A stretch of 64,000 nt of DNA from Agapanthus africanus (lineage: Eukaryota; Streptophyta; Magnoliopsida; Asparagales; Amaryllidaceae): positions 374,626,137 through 374,690,136 of the forward strand of contig JASDDO010000006.1 in assembly GCA_030015575.1 (NCBI GenBank), read 5' to 3'. A program made the position numbers and the translations under genes. Every line of letters starts with the position of its first letter. Position 1 is the first letter of the stretch. Positions 23,034 through 36,908 of the stretch are shown here, piece after piece. The notes under the pieces are model-generated. The model ran no database searches, was not told the DNA's origin, and was given only the letters and a program-made list of their open reading frames with translations.

Positions 23034-24763
23034 TTAAGAACAGAGAATAGGCTCGGAAAAAGATGTTGGATCAGAAGAAGTAAGAGTAAAAGTACTAGCC
23101 GGGGTATCATCTGTATCATCAACTTGTTCACAAACCTGGTTATTTAGCTTTCTTCCTGATCTCAACGTAGTTATGATGCTCACATTATGATTTTGTTGGT
23201 GAAGGATGAGATTTGCGCTTTGTGAGTCGCTAGGATTTGGTAGAGGTTGAGAAGGAAGTTTCCCTTTTTCTCTCTCACTCATTGCGGCATTTAATTGTGC
23301 AATTTGTGCTTCTATTGATTTTATCCTTTCACCGTGGGAAGCAGTTTGTTGCATCAACATTTGGATAGATGATTTTAAATTAGCCGTCATTTGTGTATAT
23401 TGTTTAATGAACATTTCTAAGCTTCTTTCGAGTGCAGAGATTTTATCGGTACCGGCCGTTGGAATATTAGTCTGGGGTTGGAAAGAATTATTATAAGGGG
23501 CAAAGTTGTTGGCCGGATTTGAAAAGATTGCGGTTGAAAGGGCCGCTGAATTTGTTGTGGTGGCTGTTGTTGCTGTGGGGGAATCCTTTGATAGTTACTT
23601 TGGCTTGAGAACTGATTTTGATTTTAAGATTGGTTTTGGTTCCAAGCAAAATTAGGATAATTCCTCCATCCCTGATTATAAATAGATGAATAAAGGTCAT
23701 TTTTAGGTTGTTGTTGAAAAGCAGTATCAGTTTGTTCTTGACCTTAAGATGGAGGATTCAAAGGATATTCTTCCGTTAAATGTGATGGATCAAAACAGCA
23801 ACCACATACGGTTTTTGGGAGCATAACTTGGTTTAGGGAGGCTGAAGAGAATTTGCTTTCCATAGCTTCGAGTTTCTTTTACATTGCAGCCATTTCGGTT
23901 TTCATTGCGATGGAAACGTCAAGCTGATGGATACCTGCCCTAGATGAAGACGATGTGGTTGGTCTAGTGCTCTCCCTCTAAAATGTCTGTTCGGCGAGAT
24001 CTTCCAGAAATTGCCATACTTCACCGTCGTCTTTTGATATGAAATGACATTGACAAAGCATTTGTTTTGTGGCTGGATTAGTACCCTCATACACAATGCG
24101 TTGCCATCTATCAATTCCGTGATGAGGGAATTAGACAAAAAGATCTTTAAACCGTTCAAAGCATTTCCAAAAGGGTTCATTGGGAAGTTGGGTAAACTGG
24201 TTAATCTCGCTTCGAATACGGGCAGTCTTGTGGTGAGGATAAAATTTCTTAAGGAATGCTTTAACGAATTAATCCCATTTAGCAATAAAATATGTGGCGG
24301 TGCTATAAACCCACTTTTCTGTGAGATCGCACAAGGCAAAAGGGAGAAGACATAATCGCAGAGTATCTCCTGGAAGTTAGGTTGTGCTCATCATTACACA
24401 TACGTTTTCAAATTTGGTTTTAAAAACATATGCGTTTTCATATTCAAGCTCGTGAAATTTGGGCTACAAGTTGATGAAGTGGGGTTTAATTTCGAAATTA
24501 TCCCCATTGGCTGGTGGAAGAGACAGACACGTAGGAAGGGGTTCGTGTACATGGTAGAATCTGTCCCTCAGAGTGATGCGTAGTGGATTTTGCGCACCTA
24601 CGGGTGGCGGCAAGGTGGTGTCGTTAAAGCCCGATGTTGATCTGTCCATCTCGGGAGATGTGGTCGGTCGAGGAGAAATAGAAGATGAAGAAGTATCGAT
24701 TTCGGAGTCGACTGCAAAAACGCGGACTAGACAGGCACTAGAATCCCGTGTCCAGCTAATCAT
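23034..24763 (-). pseudogene. Athila-like gag (broken into four frames)
   Basis: Fragments on the minus strand, N to C: 24763-24464 (acidic N-terminus ending NFEIKPHFINL), 24339-23902 (gag core, SLTNFPMNPFGNALNGLKIFL and similar), 23700-23491 (polar glutamine/asparagine-rich part) and 23414-23034 (coiled-coil region KSIEAQIAQLNAAMSEREKGKLPSQ). The peptide IAQLNAAMSEREKGKLPSQ is nearly identical to LTQLNAAMSERKKGKLPSQ in copy 2 (35146-34727). Several stops and frame changes break the gene. Confidence 0.65.
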
Positions 24764-24889
24764 GCACTAAGCATGTTTAGTGCACGTGGCAGTGTGTGAT
24801 ATGTGTGAGAACGATTTTTAGAAGGCTTGTTTTGAAAAAGATGTCGGACGTGAGGCTTGACTCAACAAATCCCAGAATACACAATCAAT

Positions 24890-26882
24890 CCCTAGAGCTC
24901 GGACTATTCTAAAAGAGAATGAGATTCTCTCTCAGCATTACTCCTCCGTATACACCACAGCACAACGATATATCGGGACAGAGCAATCGCACCCTATTAG
25001 ATATGGTGCGCTCTATGATGAGTACTGCTGAGTTGCCTGTTTCCTTTTTGGGGGTTATGCGCTTGGGGAAGTAGCATACCTATTGAATTGGGTTCCAATC
25101 AAATCAGCGCCTACCACTCCATATGCTATATGGTATGGGAAGAGCCCATGTCTTAAGCAAGTTATGATTTGGGGTTGTCCGGTCTATGTCTAAAAGCAAA
25201 ATCCGGACAAGCTCGAGGCAAGGTCAGTTCTGTGTAAATTTGTTGGATATCCCGAGCATTCGCAAGGGAATATATTCTACCACACCGAGAAATAAAAGGT
25301 GTTTTATTTCTCGGCATGCCACTTTTTAGAAAAATGAATTTTTAAGGAAGAAATTTGTGGTCATGAGGTAGAACTGGAATTACTTCCAGCTATACAAACT
25401 ACAGCTGATGATTTGGTAGAAACGGAGGATTCAATAGTTCCCAACGAACCTCAGCTTCTCCGCCAATCTAGTAGGCTTCCTCATCCGCCTGAGAGATACT
25501 TCGGTTTTCTCGATGACAGTGGGAGCGAGGATTGCATCATGGAGATGATGACCCAACTAGTTTCGAGCAGGCCATCATAAGTGGGGACTCTGTAAGAATG
25601 GCTGGATGCTAAGCGATCTGAGATGGAATCTATGCACACTAACAAAGTATGGACTTTGGTTGCATCATCTGAAGGGTTAAAACCTGTTCAGGAGCAAGTA
25701 TATCTTGAGAAGATTACTTGGTGTAGATGGAAAAGTTAAGACTTTCAAAGCTAGACCTGTTGCAAAAGGTTCTAGTCATCGACCAGGCGTGGATTATGAT
25801 GAAACCTTTTCTTTTGGCTATGCTTAAGTCCACCCGGATCCTGCTTGCTATTGCTACATACCATGACTACGATATCTGGTGGTTAGATGTCATGACTGCT
25901 TTTCTGAATACTGATTTAGAAGAGAGCGTCTATAAGTACACAGCCAGAGGGTTTCGTAGACAGTGGGAGCAGCGGAAACGTGTGCAAGTTGCTTTATGCG
26001 TTAAAGCAGGCATTGCGGAGTTGGAACATCTGTTTTGATGTGATAGTCAATGCGTTTGACTTCATCAAAATGGTAGATGAACCTTGTATACACAAAAAGG
26101 AAGTAGAGAGTAAGGTGTTCATCCTCGTATTGTACGTGGATGACATACTCTTGATAGGGAAGGTGTTTCCTATGGTACGCTCGGTTAATCTCCTCTTATC
26201 ACATTGATTCTCCATGTAGGATCTAGCTGATACCTCCTAAATCCTGGGTTTTGGATCTATGAGATAGATCTAAATCGATGTTAGGATTCTCACTAGCAGT
26301 AGTGAGATGGTATCAAATGATCCTGGTGAAAGTCATTGAATAGCTTTGGAGAACCTTCTTAAGTACTTGTGAAGCACTAAAGAAATATTCTTGGAATTTG
26401 GTAACGGTGAACTCCAGTGGGAGTCCTTTACCGACTCGAGCTTCCAGAGTGATAAAGTCGACTGTCAGATAGTCACAGGCTTTGTCTTTACCCCAGAAGT
26501 GGGGCGGTATGTTGGAAGAGTTCCAAGCTAGATACCGGGACAAACTAGACGATAAAAGCTGGATACATCGCTATCAACGATGCTACCAAATAGGCAGTCT
26601 GGGTGTATATATGTTCATGAGATGAACTTGGTTCCTACCATTGTGTGACAATAGAGTTGTGGCTTAGGCCTAGGAACTCCCGTCCCGTCAGTGACCCAGA
26701 CAGATTCTAAGGCAGTATCACCTGATCATGGAGATGGTTGATCTCCAGGGGATCGAGGTCAGGATAGTTGACGTGAAGGATAACACGGCGGATCCACTCA
26801 CAAGGGCCTTTCCTGCGAGAGACTTTTATAGGACGTTGGGTATGACATGCTACAACAACTGGCCTTAGTGCAAGTGGGAGAT
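24890..26882 (+). pseudogene. decayed copia integrase-RT remnant
   Basis: Translation gives late integrase peptides (FVGYPEHSQGNIFYHTEK, about 25235-25290), a connector (LLRQSSRLPHPPERYFGFLDD), then RT pieces at 25727-26038 (AFLNTDLEESVYKYTARGF) and 25980-26207 (LYALKQALRSWNICFD, LVLYVDDILLIGK). The catalytic YVDD is intact here, unlike copy 1 (VDN), but frames are broken several times. The end of pol is followed by the purine tract AAGTGGGAGA and the LTR. Confidence 0.75.
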
Positions 26883-29069
26883 TGTTAGTTGTATGTATAC
26901 CATAGAGGCCATTATTGTACATAATATATATATTATAGTGGATGCTGGGACATATATAAAGAGGACTTTCTTGCTCGACATGATAGTACGCTATCTGGTT
27001 ACTCTTTATTTTAACATATACACTTATTGTCTCTCTGTTACATGTTGATAAAGCCCTTAGGATGTGTACTTGACTACCGGGATTATGATGCAGATCATAC
27101 TAGTGGGGCCTGGGCAGTCCATGAGTTCATCCTTCAATTGTTCCTAGTCGGGGGAATATTGAGACATGGCATCGATATTCCAGAGTAGACTAGCGTATAT
27201 GCTTCTCGACCTATATGATGGGCGATGGATGATCCCATCTCCATTGGTGTTTGACATCAGAGATCGTATACGGGTGCTCAGTGGAGACTGGCAACACTAA
27301 ACGGACTCGCCGAGAGCTCTTAGATGGTATTATACTTCACGTCATATAGCAGTTCTCTGGTGACACTGATACATGTTAGTCTGTCGACCCAAGATAGTCA
27401 TAGAGTCTTGTGTGTCTCCCACTGTGCTTTGATTTCCACCCTATCACGGCTCTACTGAGTCGTACAAATAGGTGGTTTTTGGGTACAATCCCGAGTCATA
27501 TGGAGGCAATGAGTGATAGAAGGGGATTTCGTCTCTCCCGGTTTTGGGGGTTAATGTTGCGCTATACTCGATTGTCCATAACTGGAAATCCCTAGCCAGG
27601 GTAGATGAGATTTACTGGTAAGTGTTATCAGTAGTTTCTCGACCCGTTATGGACCTTGCATTGGTATGACTTATCAATCTATTGGGGTCTGACGTTTACC
27701 ACCCCTAGGCAAGATATGCGACATATCAGACGAACAGACCGGACTGTACGGTAGTATTACTGATTGGATTCACAGGAGTATGAGCAGACTTGCTTGTTGA
27801 TATTCTGATTGCTCAATACCCGGGTGGCCATTTAGTTTAGCAAACTGCTTGTGGCTTGTGGGTGACTGATATGATCATCACCTACTGCCAGCGTATTGAC
27901 GAGTCTTTGGTGTCCTACACAGAGGTTTCCTGGATCAAGCGAAACGGAGTAGGAGCACATATGTGATATGCGTGGGACCGAGATTAATATAAGTATGTGA
28001 TACCGTATTATTCTCGTGTTTTGTGTCATCGGTCGGTTATAAGTAATATAGCCGAGTTATCGGATCAAGTGTTGATTCGATAAAATGATACACATGATAT
28101 TAGTCGGTTATATGTGATATAGCAGGATTATTAAATCAATTTTTGATTTAATGATCTAATGTTTAATTATATATTTGATATATTAATTTACATTAACTAG
28201 TATTAGCTCACTTAAGATTTCTTTTCTCACTTGATTGTGCATAAGTATATATGTGATATATATTAGTGTACATTTTTTGTGTCATGTTAGATGCCATATG
28301 CTACATGGGTGTATGAGACTCACACCATGCTTATAATAATGTGAGGATTTTATTTATTTAAAGTAAATCAAAATTGGTTGAAAATTGTCACATGGTTGAA
28401 GTTTGTAGAAGCTTGTGGAACCATTGACCAGGTCCATTCTTTTTGTTTTACTTATAGATATTTATTAACCTAACTATTATTGTAACCCATGGTTTATTCT
28501 CTACATGAGTTAGTGTATGACACTAACTCACCCATGGTTGCTATTCTCACCTCATGAGTTTCATTTGTTCTTCACTTCATCTTCTTCTTCATTTTGAGAA
28601 AAAGCTTGCTAGATTTTTCTAAGTGAGAAAATATTGTGAGAAAATAAAATCTAAAGTGAGCCCATTTCCTATTTCATCATCCTCTACTATTAGCTATTTA
28701 GTATAGGTGTTTGCTTCACTAATTTCACCATTAGTGAAGTACTAGCATGAGCTTGAGTCTCCTCAACGTAGATCATTTTCGGCCTTGAAGATTTCGAGCA
28801 AGGTTGTTCATTTCTCCAAGGAAACTCATACTAGAGTTAGGGAGATCACTACTTGCAGCGAAGAGACTTCTACACGAATCTTTAGAAGTGAAAGACCGGT
28901 CTACAAAGGTTGTATTCTTCATTCACTTGTTGTAATGTTTGATTACATATTAATTTATCTAGTTACTCTAGTTAGATCCTAGTTAAGGGTTCTTTAGCAC
29001 TCTTGAAATTTTTGAAATTGGCATGGTAGTCGCATAGAAAACATGGTAGGGTGCTGAGGAATCCCAACA
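26883..29069 (+). repeat. 3' LTR of copia copy 2
   Basis: Begins TGTTAGTTGTATGTATACC and ends ATCCCAACA, 2187 bp, collinear with the LTRs at 2242-4448 and 35666-37855. Contains single copies of the palindromic block (GGTTATAAGTAATATAGCC and neighbours, about 28033-28150) that is multiplied in the third LTR. No gene is supported inside. Confidence 0.75.
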
Positions 29070-32020
29070 TAAGTATCCCCACTTAGGTGCAATCTCAATG
29101 CCTACTTGGCGAAACACAACCACATAGTTAAAATATGCGACGTTTTAGACGAAGAATAAAGCAATAAAGAAAAGAAAGCAATAACCACAACATAATCCCA
29201 AAAGTCGGCTCACACGAGTACGAAACCCAGAGTCAAATATAATACAAATCTCTCAGTCTTGTTTCTAAGTCAAATATATATATGGTAGATGGAGTATACT
29301 AAATACAATGAACAAGTGTACAAGATAGCGGACAAAAGAATACTCGCAACCCACCTAATAAAATATCACGCCCAAAAGTAGTTAGTAGTAGTATGCCCCA
29401 AGCCTTGATTACAGTGGAGGATCGGCCCTGCAAGAAACTATAGCACAATAAGGGTGAGTTGTCAGCTCGTGAGTAGTAAATAATATCGTAAGTGGCAATC
29501 GAATGCATGAATGAAACAACGACAATCCTAATTATGAGGTTATAAAGATGTACAATGGCATGGATGCAACATAAATGAATGGGCGAAGTATAGTATCAGG
29601 GATGTAGCAGCTATATAAGAATGAGCATTTCATAACAATTCTAATAAGGTAAAAACAGGAGTACCATTAATGAATCATCATAAATCCTGTGTCAAATATC
29701 GACGCTCGAAATCCCAATATCTCAGGCACCGTCACTCGGATCGGCCCTCATATCCATCTGATCATATAACTCCGGTCGGTATCTTCCGGATATTCACCGA
29801 GTTTCCCCACTATCACCGGTAGATAGTACTCCCAGCTAGGATCAACGCCTTTCTATACGATCTTCTTGTCCCTGGGTACCGTACCGGGTCCACCATGTAT
29901 CCGCAGACGGTGACTCCCCACTCCTCGAATCGGATATACTCATAACTCAGAACCGAGAAAACTCATGGTGGACGCCAAATATCATATCAATAGAAAACCG
30001 CATTTTTAAACGGATCTAATTTTTTTAGAAAATGTGTCATGTGGTTTCTCAAATCTCATGAAAATAGAAATCCCACGAAACAACATTATATAAGAACGTG
30101 ATGATAATGGCAAACGTACATGATATCGGAATGATGCAAGCTAGTATTAGATAAGCGAAGATCTAACTACCACCAAGGATTTAGTACAATACAAGATAAC
30201 ATGGCGAATTCTATAGTGTACGTGGGATGGTAATTACCAATGGTGTGTGTGTACATGTGAGTTTGTGCATGTGCGGCATAAACCCCATTAGTAATAGTGC
30301 AAGTGTCCTAACGAAGATGTATCAATGCGTAGCAAGTAATAGAGGGCGTATGATAATGATTCTGCAACATATGAATGTATATATATAAGATTATATAACT
30401 TGAATTTAGACATCGGGCGCTTAACACCATCCAAATGATTCCTTCGTAGATGTTAAATCTACTCACCGGAACGATCTCGAGCTACTTGAATCCAATCACC
30501 TCCTTCCTTTTCTATGCCGCATCCGAAGTCCCCGCAACCGATCCTAGTATCGAACAAAACCTTAGCACGTGAAGGTTAGAATTCCAATACGACACATATA
30601 TACAATATGCAAAAGAACTAAACTCTCACGAGTTAACACGTATGAACTTAGGGTACTATACGTGTACAACAAACACCTAAGACTATCCCTAAGGGCCGTT
30701 AACCAACTAAAACACTAAAACAAGAGTCGGGATATCTGTATCATACATTAAAATATGGCTAAAAGTAAGGTAAAACGATCCTAGATTTTTGAATACACAA
30801 AATTAAAAGAAGTTGCGTATACCATAGGTCTATTTAGAGTCTTAGAGAGCTCCCGACAAAAAACTACACCATAATTCCCAAAATGGCCACAAATTGCGGT
30901 CAATTTCCTTAAATTGGCATCCAAGAGATGGGGACGGGGCTCTGGTTTCGAGGGTGCACTAAGGATTCAATAACAATCTCTCAGTAATCGCAATTTAATT
31001 CTGTGATCACTGATTTAACAGCAGATTTAATTTAAAACCCTAAACTTCACTAAGTACTAGTTTTGACACTAATTCAAACATTATGGTAGATTAGTGAAGT
31101 CTTGATGATTAAACAAAGGATAATTAACACTAAGTACCATCATCTAACCTAGATTAAGGTGTTGTCAACCCAAGAATTTTCATAACCCCAATCTCACATC
31201 AAAACCTCTCTTTAAGTTTTAGAACATCACAAAACATAAAATTTAATTTAGGTTAGGAGTTGCTAAGGCAAGGGTTTGTTAAAGTATGATTAAGGTTAGG
31301 CCATTACCTCTAGATTGGTTTGAGAGAGGCCCAAAGCTTTTCAAAAGGCCTTTAGATTAAGGATCTGGCTCTCACAAGTGACTTGAAGGAACTAAAATTA
31401 GGATTTTGTGAGGATTTTCAAGTGGGTGTGGGGAGGGGTTGGATTTTGGAGGTAGAAGGAAAACAAGAGGAGGAGTTGAAGAAGAAAGAATGAAGAAGGA
31501 GAAAGAGAGAAGGAAAGAGATGAGGAAAAGAATGGCTCAAATTAGCCATGCCCCAATAATTCCATCATTTATTGCTCCATGAAGCCCATACCTCCATCTC
31601 TCATGCCCATTTATTTATTTTTCTTTTGTTTTATAAAAATAAAAACTTAGTTTACTAAAAAAAAGAAGAAGTTGTGAGGTTTATAGGTTATGGCTACTAA
31701 ATTTGTGTTTTAGTCTAAACTAACATATTACTAATCCTAGGCTAAGTGTATAAATATATGTATTATATATTAAAAACAAATATGTATGTGTGTGTGTGTG
31801 TTAACTGTGTTTTATTAAATTATAATTAACTCTAATAAATATTAAGATGTTATTGCCTATCATCCTAAGTTGAAAACGCCTAACTCTTATTTTTCACACC
31901 TCATTATACTTAACTTAAGCCCATATACGTCGTGCGTGCTCGTGCGATAGCGTCGATTCCTCTCAAGAATTTAACTAATCAACCCTCCAGTTTCCCCTAA
32001 CAGAATTAACAGTTATCGCG
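29070..32020 (-). repeat. gypsy-LTR-like non-coding region (solo LTR or fragment)
   Basis: About 2.95 kb with no gene I can support. Read on the minus strand, it has the texture of Tekay/Del-type LTRs: an AT-rich upstream part, a G/A-rich leader (31560-31380) and a downstream part with phrases such as GGTGAGTAGATTTAACATC near 30460. A (GT)n run lies near 31785-31800. The termini could not be fixed, so orientation and class are tentative. Confidence 0.35.
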
Positions 32021-33115
32021 TCCGATTTGGGAAGTTCTAAGTTCTTTCTAAAGTACGGTCGCAAAACTGGGATTTTTATCGTCTTTAATGAAACACTAAG
32101 CCTTAATTTTCACTCTACTTATCTCCCGCCTTCGTTCCTTACACACGTTTGTGATTTGTGCAAAGCATATACATATATCTCTATGGAACGGTGTCTTGCT
32201 CAAATTGTCTCAAACTATATCTTAGTCTAGATTATTCTCCATGATTAATGACTTGGGGAGAACACTTGCTTGGTAGGTACTATTCAAACAATATTTTGCT
32301 CGATTTGTACCCTCGAATCTAGTTTGTGAAAAAATACGCATCACAAAATGTTTCTCAGATCTAGCTCAAAAATGCGTGTGTAAGAAAAATGTGTGGTTAC
32401 TCCAATCAGGCTCAAAATGTGTTATTCTTAAGACTTTGCCCCCATTAAAGTCATCCATACTTTCCCGTTATTTTTGACCTTACTCATTTTTTTAAAAAAA
32501 GATTTCTATGTGTTTTTCTTTCATTGTCTTTTCTTATAGGGCTAATTGCTTAAATCTCGAGACCGACGGTTCGTGTAGTGTTTTGCCAAAAAGGTATAAG
32601 AGTTTAAGTAAAGGGTTAGTTTTTGAGTTTTCAATTTCTAACTTAGAATCTAGTTGTTTCCAACCTAACAATCTAAACTTTAGAATTAGAGTCTAAATTA
32701 CCCTACTTGCTAACTTGATGACAAAGTTTTTATGTTTTGGAAAAAAATTCAATTTATGTGAGTTCTCAAAATTTTCAAATTTTTATGGGTTTTAAAAGGC
32801 TGGTTTTCAAATTTTTATAGGTTTTGAAAAATACTCGTGCAATGCGGAAATATAAACATGATGCAATGAATAGAAAAATGCTCACGGAGTATATCCACAA
32901 ACTTAAATTGGACAGTGTCCACACTGTCATGTCACTAAAGAAGCCAAAATTGTTGGAGGTCACAAAATTTGTCGGAAACCTGTATTATTACAATATTTTT
33001 TTATAAATTAAAAATGAGTGTTCATCAGACAAGAATACTCATAAAAGGGTAACTTCAACAGGCAAGAAATTTCCCCAAAAGAAAGGAAAAATGCATATAA
33101 ATTATCCCCCCAAAC
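32021..33115 (-). other. non-coding 3' region of RT-less element copy 2
   Basis: AT-rich sequence without a supported gene; its short ORFs (32027, 32508, 32824 on plus) have no recognisable family. Position and composition match 20211-21492 of copy 1. The boundary with the LTR-like block at about 32020 is approximate. Confidence 0.45.
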
Positions 33116-34726
33116 TTAATTAAAACAGTGTTTCGACTGTTTAAGTAAGTGGGGAGAAAAAAATATTAATCTGTACAAGGCTTTACACAGTCCAAAGGTC
33201 AATCCCAACTGCTCGAAAGTTTTATCACAGTGAGACCAGAGTTGGTGAAAGAACGTGGAAAAGAAAGGTACGAAGTGTAAGCGAAGGGTTTTGTGTCTCG
33301 ATTGGTGAAGACGGGAGAACGAGTGTGCATGGAAGCGAAGTGGTAAAAGATAGGGAATGGATGAACGTCTTGCATACACAAATAGGGAAGTGGGAGAAAT
33401 TGGTGGTTTCCTTGCTTCGTGTAATAAGTGAGAATGATGGAGAATGGCTTTCCATCTTGGTTGGTGTAGGCGGAAGAAATGGTGGGAATGAGATTTAGAG
33501 GGTTATTGAAAAGGAATTTCCGGGAGGATCGTGTAAGTGATGAGAGGATGATGTGGTGGATCATCTTCTTCGACCTCAATGGGAGGCACATGAAATACTG
33601 GTTGAGCATCCAACTCTGCCAGAAGTGCGATTTCCTCAGTAAATATGTCTTCGAACCTGTCATTGTAAAAATCTATGTCTCGAGTATTGAGAATTTCATT
33701 AGAAAGGAAGGAATCAGAATCGAATTCGCTATCGGTCGAATAGTCGGACTCACTGGAGAACGTGAATGAATTCAAATCTATTTGCGATGTATCAGCGTTT
33801 GAAGAACTCGAAAGAATTAAACTTGATTCTTCGGGAATCGGAAGAATGGGAGACTCAGGAATCAGTATATTGGGAATAATAAAATTCTAAAACTCACTCT
33901 CATTCCCGGCATAGAAAAGATCGCATAGAGATGCGTTCTTGGTGTATCGATCAACAGGATCTATCGAATATTCAGATTCACAAGCATCTGGATCGATATC
34001 GTCAATGGAACAAATGTCGAGAAAATGAGCACTCGGCTCGAAAGGTGGATGGCCCATCTTGTAGATGTTGAGATTAATGGTCCTTTTCCTAAAAGATAAG
34101 GACATGGATCCATTTCTATAGTTTATTACCGTATTCGACGTCGTAAGAAAGGGACGACCGAGAATCACCAGAATTATATTTCGGGGGTTTGTTACAAGTT
34201 GTGTGTCTAAAACAATAAGGTCTACGGGAAAAAAAAATTCTTCGATTTTGATTAACACATCCTATAACATTCCTCTCGGTTTGGTGATACAGCGGTCAAC
34301 CATCTGCAATGTACGGCTTGAAGGTTTTAACTTACCTAAACCAAGTTGCCCGTACACTAAGTATGGAAGCAAGTTCACACTGGCACCAAGGTCCAGTAGA
34401 GCATGATTGATATTCTTTTCCCTGATCGTTATAGAAATGGTAGGACACCTGGGGTCCTTGTGTTTAGTTGGTAATGAACTGGAAAGAACATGATTTACGT
34501 CATTGGCAAAGAAAACCTTCTTCGGCAGCTGTCTCCTTCTCTTCATTTTGCATAGCTCTTTAAGAACTTTAGCGTAAGAAGGAATTTTCTGGATTCCTTC
34601 AAGAAGAGGGATATTGATTTTCACTTGCCAGAACATCTCCACAATCTTCTCCGTTTGTGGATTTGGAGTGTTGGGCTGCAACCTATTTGGAAAAGGTGCG
34701 TTTGAAAAATTAGTCAGGTCCAACAT
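33116..34726 (-). pseudogene. Athila-like protease and C-terminal extension, copy 2
   Basis: 34726-34262 reads gag-protease linker and protease start (NINHALLDLGASVNLLPYLVY), with D-L-G-A at the active site. 34258-33887 reads the second half (MLIKIEEFFFPVDLIVLDTQ, VILGRPFLTTSNTVINY); only a stop separates them. 33775-33503 and 33379-33116 give the extension: acidic (SSESDYSTDSEFDSDSF), then histidine-rich, ending LTFGLCKALYR. The same extension ends copy 1, so it is a family feature. The function of the extension is unknown to me. Confidence 0.65.
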
Positions 34727-35556
34727 TTATGGAGAAAGTTGTGTAGACGGAATGGATCCCGAAACTGGTGTATGTGTAAGGTGGAAAGGGGGTCCATTCA
34801 AAGAAGTAGAGGAGGAACTAGAGGCCGATGGAGAATGAAGAAGGGGCTCAGTAGAAGAGAGTAGTGGAACAGAAGAAGAGATTTCTGCCAGCGGTTTGTC
34901 ATCAACGTCAATATGTGCATCATCATCGTTGTTCAGCACTCTTCTGGATCTCAAAGTAGTGATAGCAGCCACAAAATGATTTAGATTCGCTTGAATCACG
35001 TTCGCATAAGTTTGTGGATGCGCGGGATTTGGAGCAGGTTGAGACGGAAGTTTTCCCTTCTTTCTCTCGCTCATCGCCGCGTTCAATTGTGTAAGTTGTG
35101 CCTTTATGGATTTGATGCTTTGGTCATAAGAAGCACCACGTTTCATAAGAGATTGAATCGAATATCGGATATTGGCGGTGGATTAAGTAGATAGTTTTAC
35201 GAAAGCTTCCATACTCCGTTCGAGAGACGAAACCTTATTGTTACTGAACAAAACAAAGTTGTTTGCCGGGTTTTGGAATAGTTACAGTTGGGAGGGTTGC
35301 TGTGTTTGTTGTTGTTGGGAAGGAGAAGCCCTTTGAGAGTTATTTTGGGCTTAGAACTGGTTTTGGTTTTGATTTTGGTTCCAAGAGAAATTCGAAGATT
35401 TCTCCATCCAGCATTATAGATGTAAGAGTAAGGATCGCTTCTTTGCTGAAAGACAACATTAGCCTGATCCTGTCCTTGAAATGGTAGATTCAAAGGATAC
35501 TCTTCTGTCAAATGCAACAGATTCGAACAACAAGAACACGGTTCGGAGGGGAGCAA
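34727..35556 (-). pseudogene. Athila-like gag C-terminal part, copy 2
   Basis: The frame 35146-34727 carries LTQLNAAMSERKKGKLPSQPAPNP and ITTLRSRRVLNNDDD, matching copy 1 gag. The frame 35556-35197 carries the polar region upstream. The N-terminal gag core is missing because the copia LTR (35666) interrupts it. The gene is dead here. Confidence 0.6.
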
Positions 35557-35665
35557 CTTGGCTAGGGGAAGGTGTTGAAAATTTGCTCTTAATTACTTCA
35601 AGTTTTCGCGTAATTGAGGCCAGTTCGGATTTCATAGCAATTTAGACGTCAGTATGGTGAATTCC

Positions 35666-36871
35666 TGTTAGGAATATGTATGCCCTAGAGGCAATTATTA
35701 TATATTATAATGAATGCTTGGACATATATATATAGGACTTTCTTGCTCGACATGATAATATGTTATCTAATTGTTCTTTATCTTAACATATACACTTGTT
35801 TTAGTTTACTATCTCATTAATACATGTTGATAAAGCCCTTAGGATGTTAGCTTGACTACCAGGACTATGATGCAGATCATACTAGTGGGGCTTGTGTAGT
35901 CCACAAGCACATCCTTAACAGTTCCTAGTTGAGGGAGTATCGAGACAGGGTATCGATATTCCACAGTAGACTAGTGTGTATGTTTCTTGACCCTGTATGG
36001 GGAGATGATTGATCCCACGGCCATTGGTGTTTGACATCAAAGATTGTACACATATGCTCATTAGAGAATGAGTACACTGAACAGGACTCGCCGAGAACTC
36101 CTAGATGGTACCATACATATCGTCAGATAGCATTTCTCTGGTGACACTTGTACATGTTAGTCTGTAGACCCGAGATCGTCATAGTGTCTTGTGTGGTTCG
36201 CACTGTGCTTTGATTTCCTCCCTACCACGACTCAAATGAGTCGTGCAAACAGGTGGATTTTGAGTACAGTCTCGAGTCACATGGAGGCAGTGAGCGAAAG
36301 GAGGAGTTTTGTCTCTCCCGGTATTAGGATTTGATGTTGTGCTATGCTCGATTGGCTATAACGGCAAGTCCCTAGCCAGGGCTGATGAGATTTACTGATA
36401 AATGTTATCAGTAGTTTCTCGAGAGTTTATAGGCCACACATCGGCATGACTTATCGAGTTATTGGGGTCTGACGATTCAATCCCCCAAACTTGATATGCG
36501 ACATATCAGACGAACAGACCGGACCGTACGGTAAGTGTTGCTTATAGGCTCTACGGGAGTTTGGACAAGTTTGCTAGTTGATCTTCTATTCGTTCAATAC
36601 ATGGGTAGACGTTACGTCTAGCTAGTACCGCTGACGGCTTGTGGGTATTTGGTATGATTATTACCTACTGCTGGCGTATTGACGAGACTTTAGAGTCCCA
36701 CATAGAGGTTTCCTAGCTCACGTGAAATGAAGTAGGACACGTATGGAGATATGTGCGGGAGCTTGATTAAATACGAGTATATGATACCGTATTCTAATCC
36801 AGCATTTTTGATATCAGCCGGGTTATATATGATATAACTAGATTATTGAATCAAGTGTTGATTCAATGATT

Positions 36872-36908
<37 letters not shown>

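Larger units (their letters stand above)
18662..24890 (-). mobile_element. RT-less gag-protease retrotransposon (TR-GAG/LARD-like), copy 1
   Basis: Minus-strand order is gag (24763 down to 23034), Athila-like protease (22760), a C-terminal extension (to 21493), 1.3 kb of non-coding DNA, polypurine tract and LTR. No RT, RNase H or integrase trace is seen. The 5' end is cut at about 24890 by copia copy 2. A second copy at 32021-35665 has the same gag-protease-extension layout, which argues that the missing pol is a family trait. Confidence 0.65.
24890..29069 (+). mobile_element. Ty1/copia retrotransposon remnant, 3' half (copy 2)
   Basis: Starts inside integrase (about 24890, matching 481 onward of copy 1) and continues through RT to a 2.2 kb 3' LTR. 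It lacks gag, protease and a 5' LTR. It follows the RT-less gag element without a 5' LTR, so this is not a clean full insertion; a deletion removed its 5' half and probably flanking DNA. Confidence 0.75.
32021..35665 (-). mobile_element. RT-less gag-protease retrotransposon, copy 2 (interrupted)
   Basis: Minus-strand layout equals copy 1: gag (35556-34727), protease (34726-33887), C-terminal extension (33775-33116) and a G-rich tract (AAGTTTGGGGGGATAA, about 33119-33104). About 1.1 kb of non-coding DNA follows. The gag side is cut at 35665 by the copia LTR; the other side runs into the LTR-like region. No pol is present. Confidence 0.65.

Noticed and set aside
29070..33115. Possible host gene in the long stretch without transposon ORFs
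   Set aside because: No long frame, exon-like block or known motif on either strand; texture fits LTR and element 3' regions.
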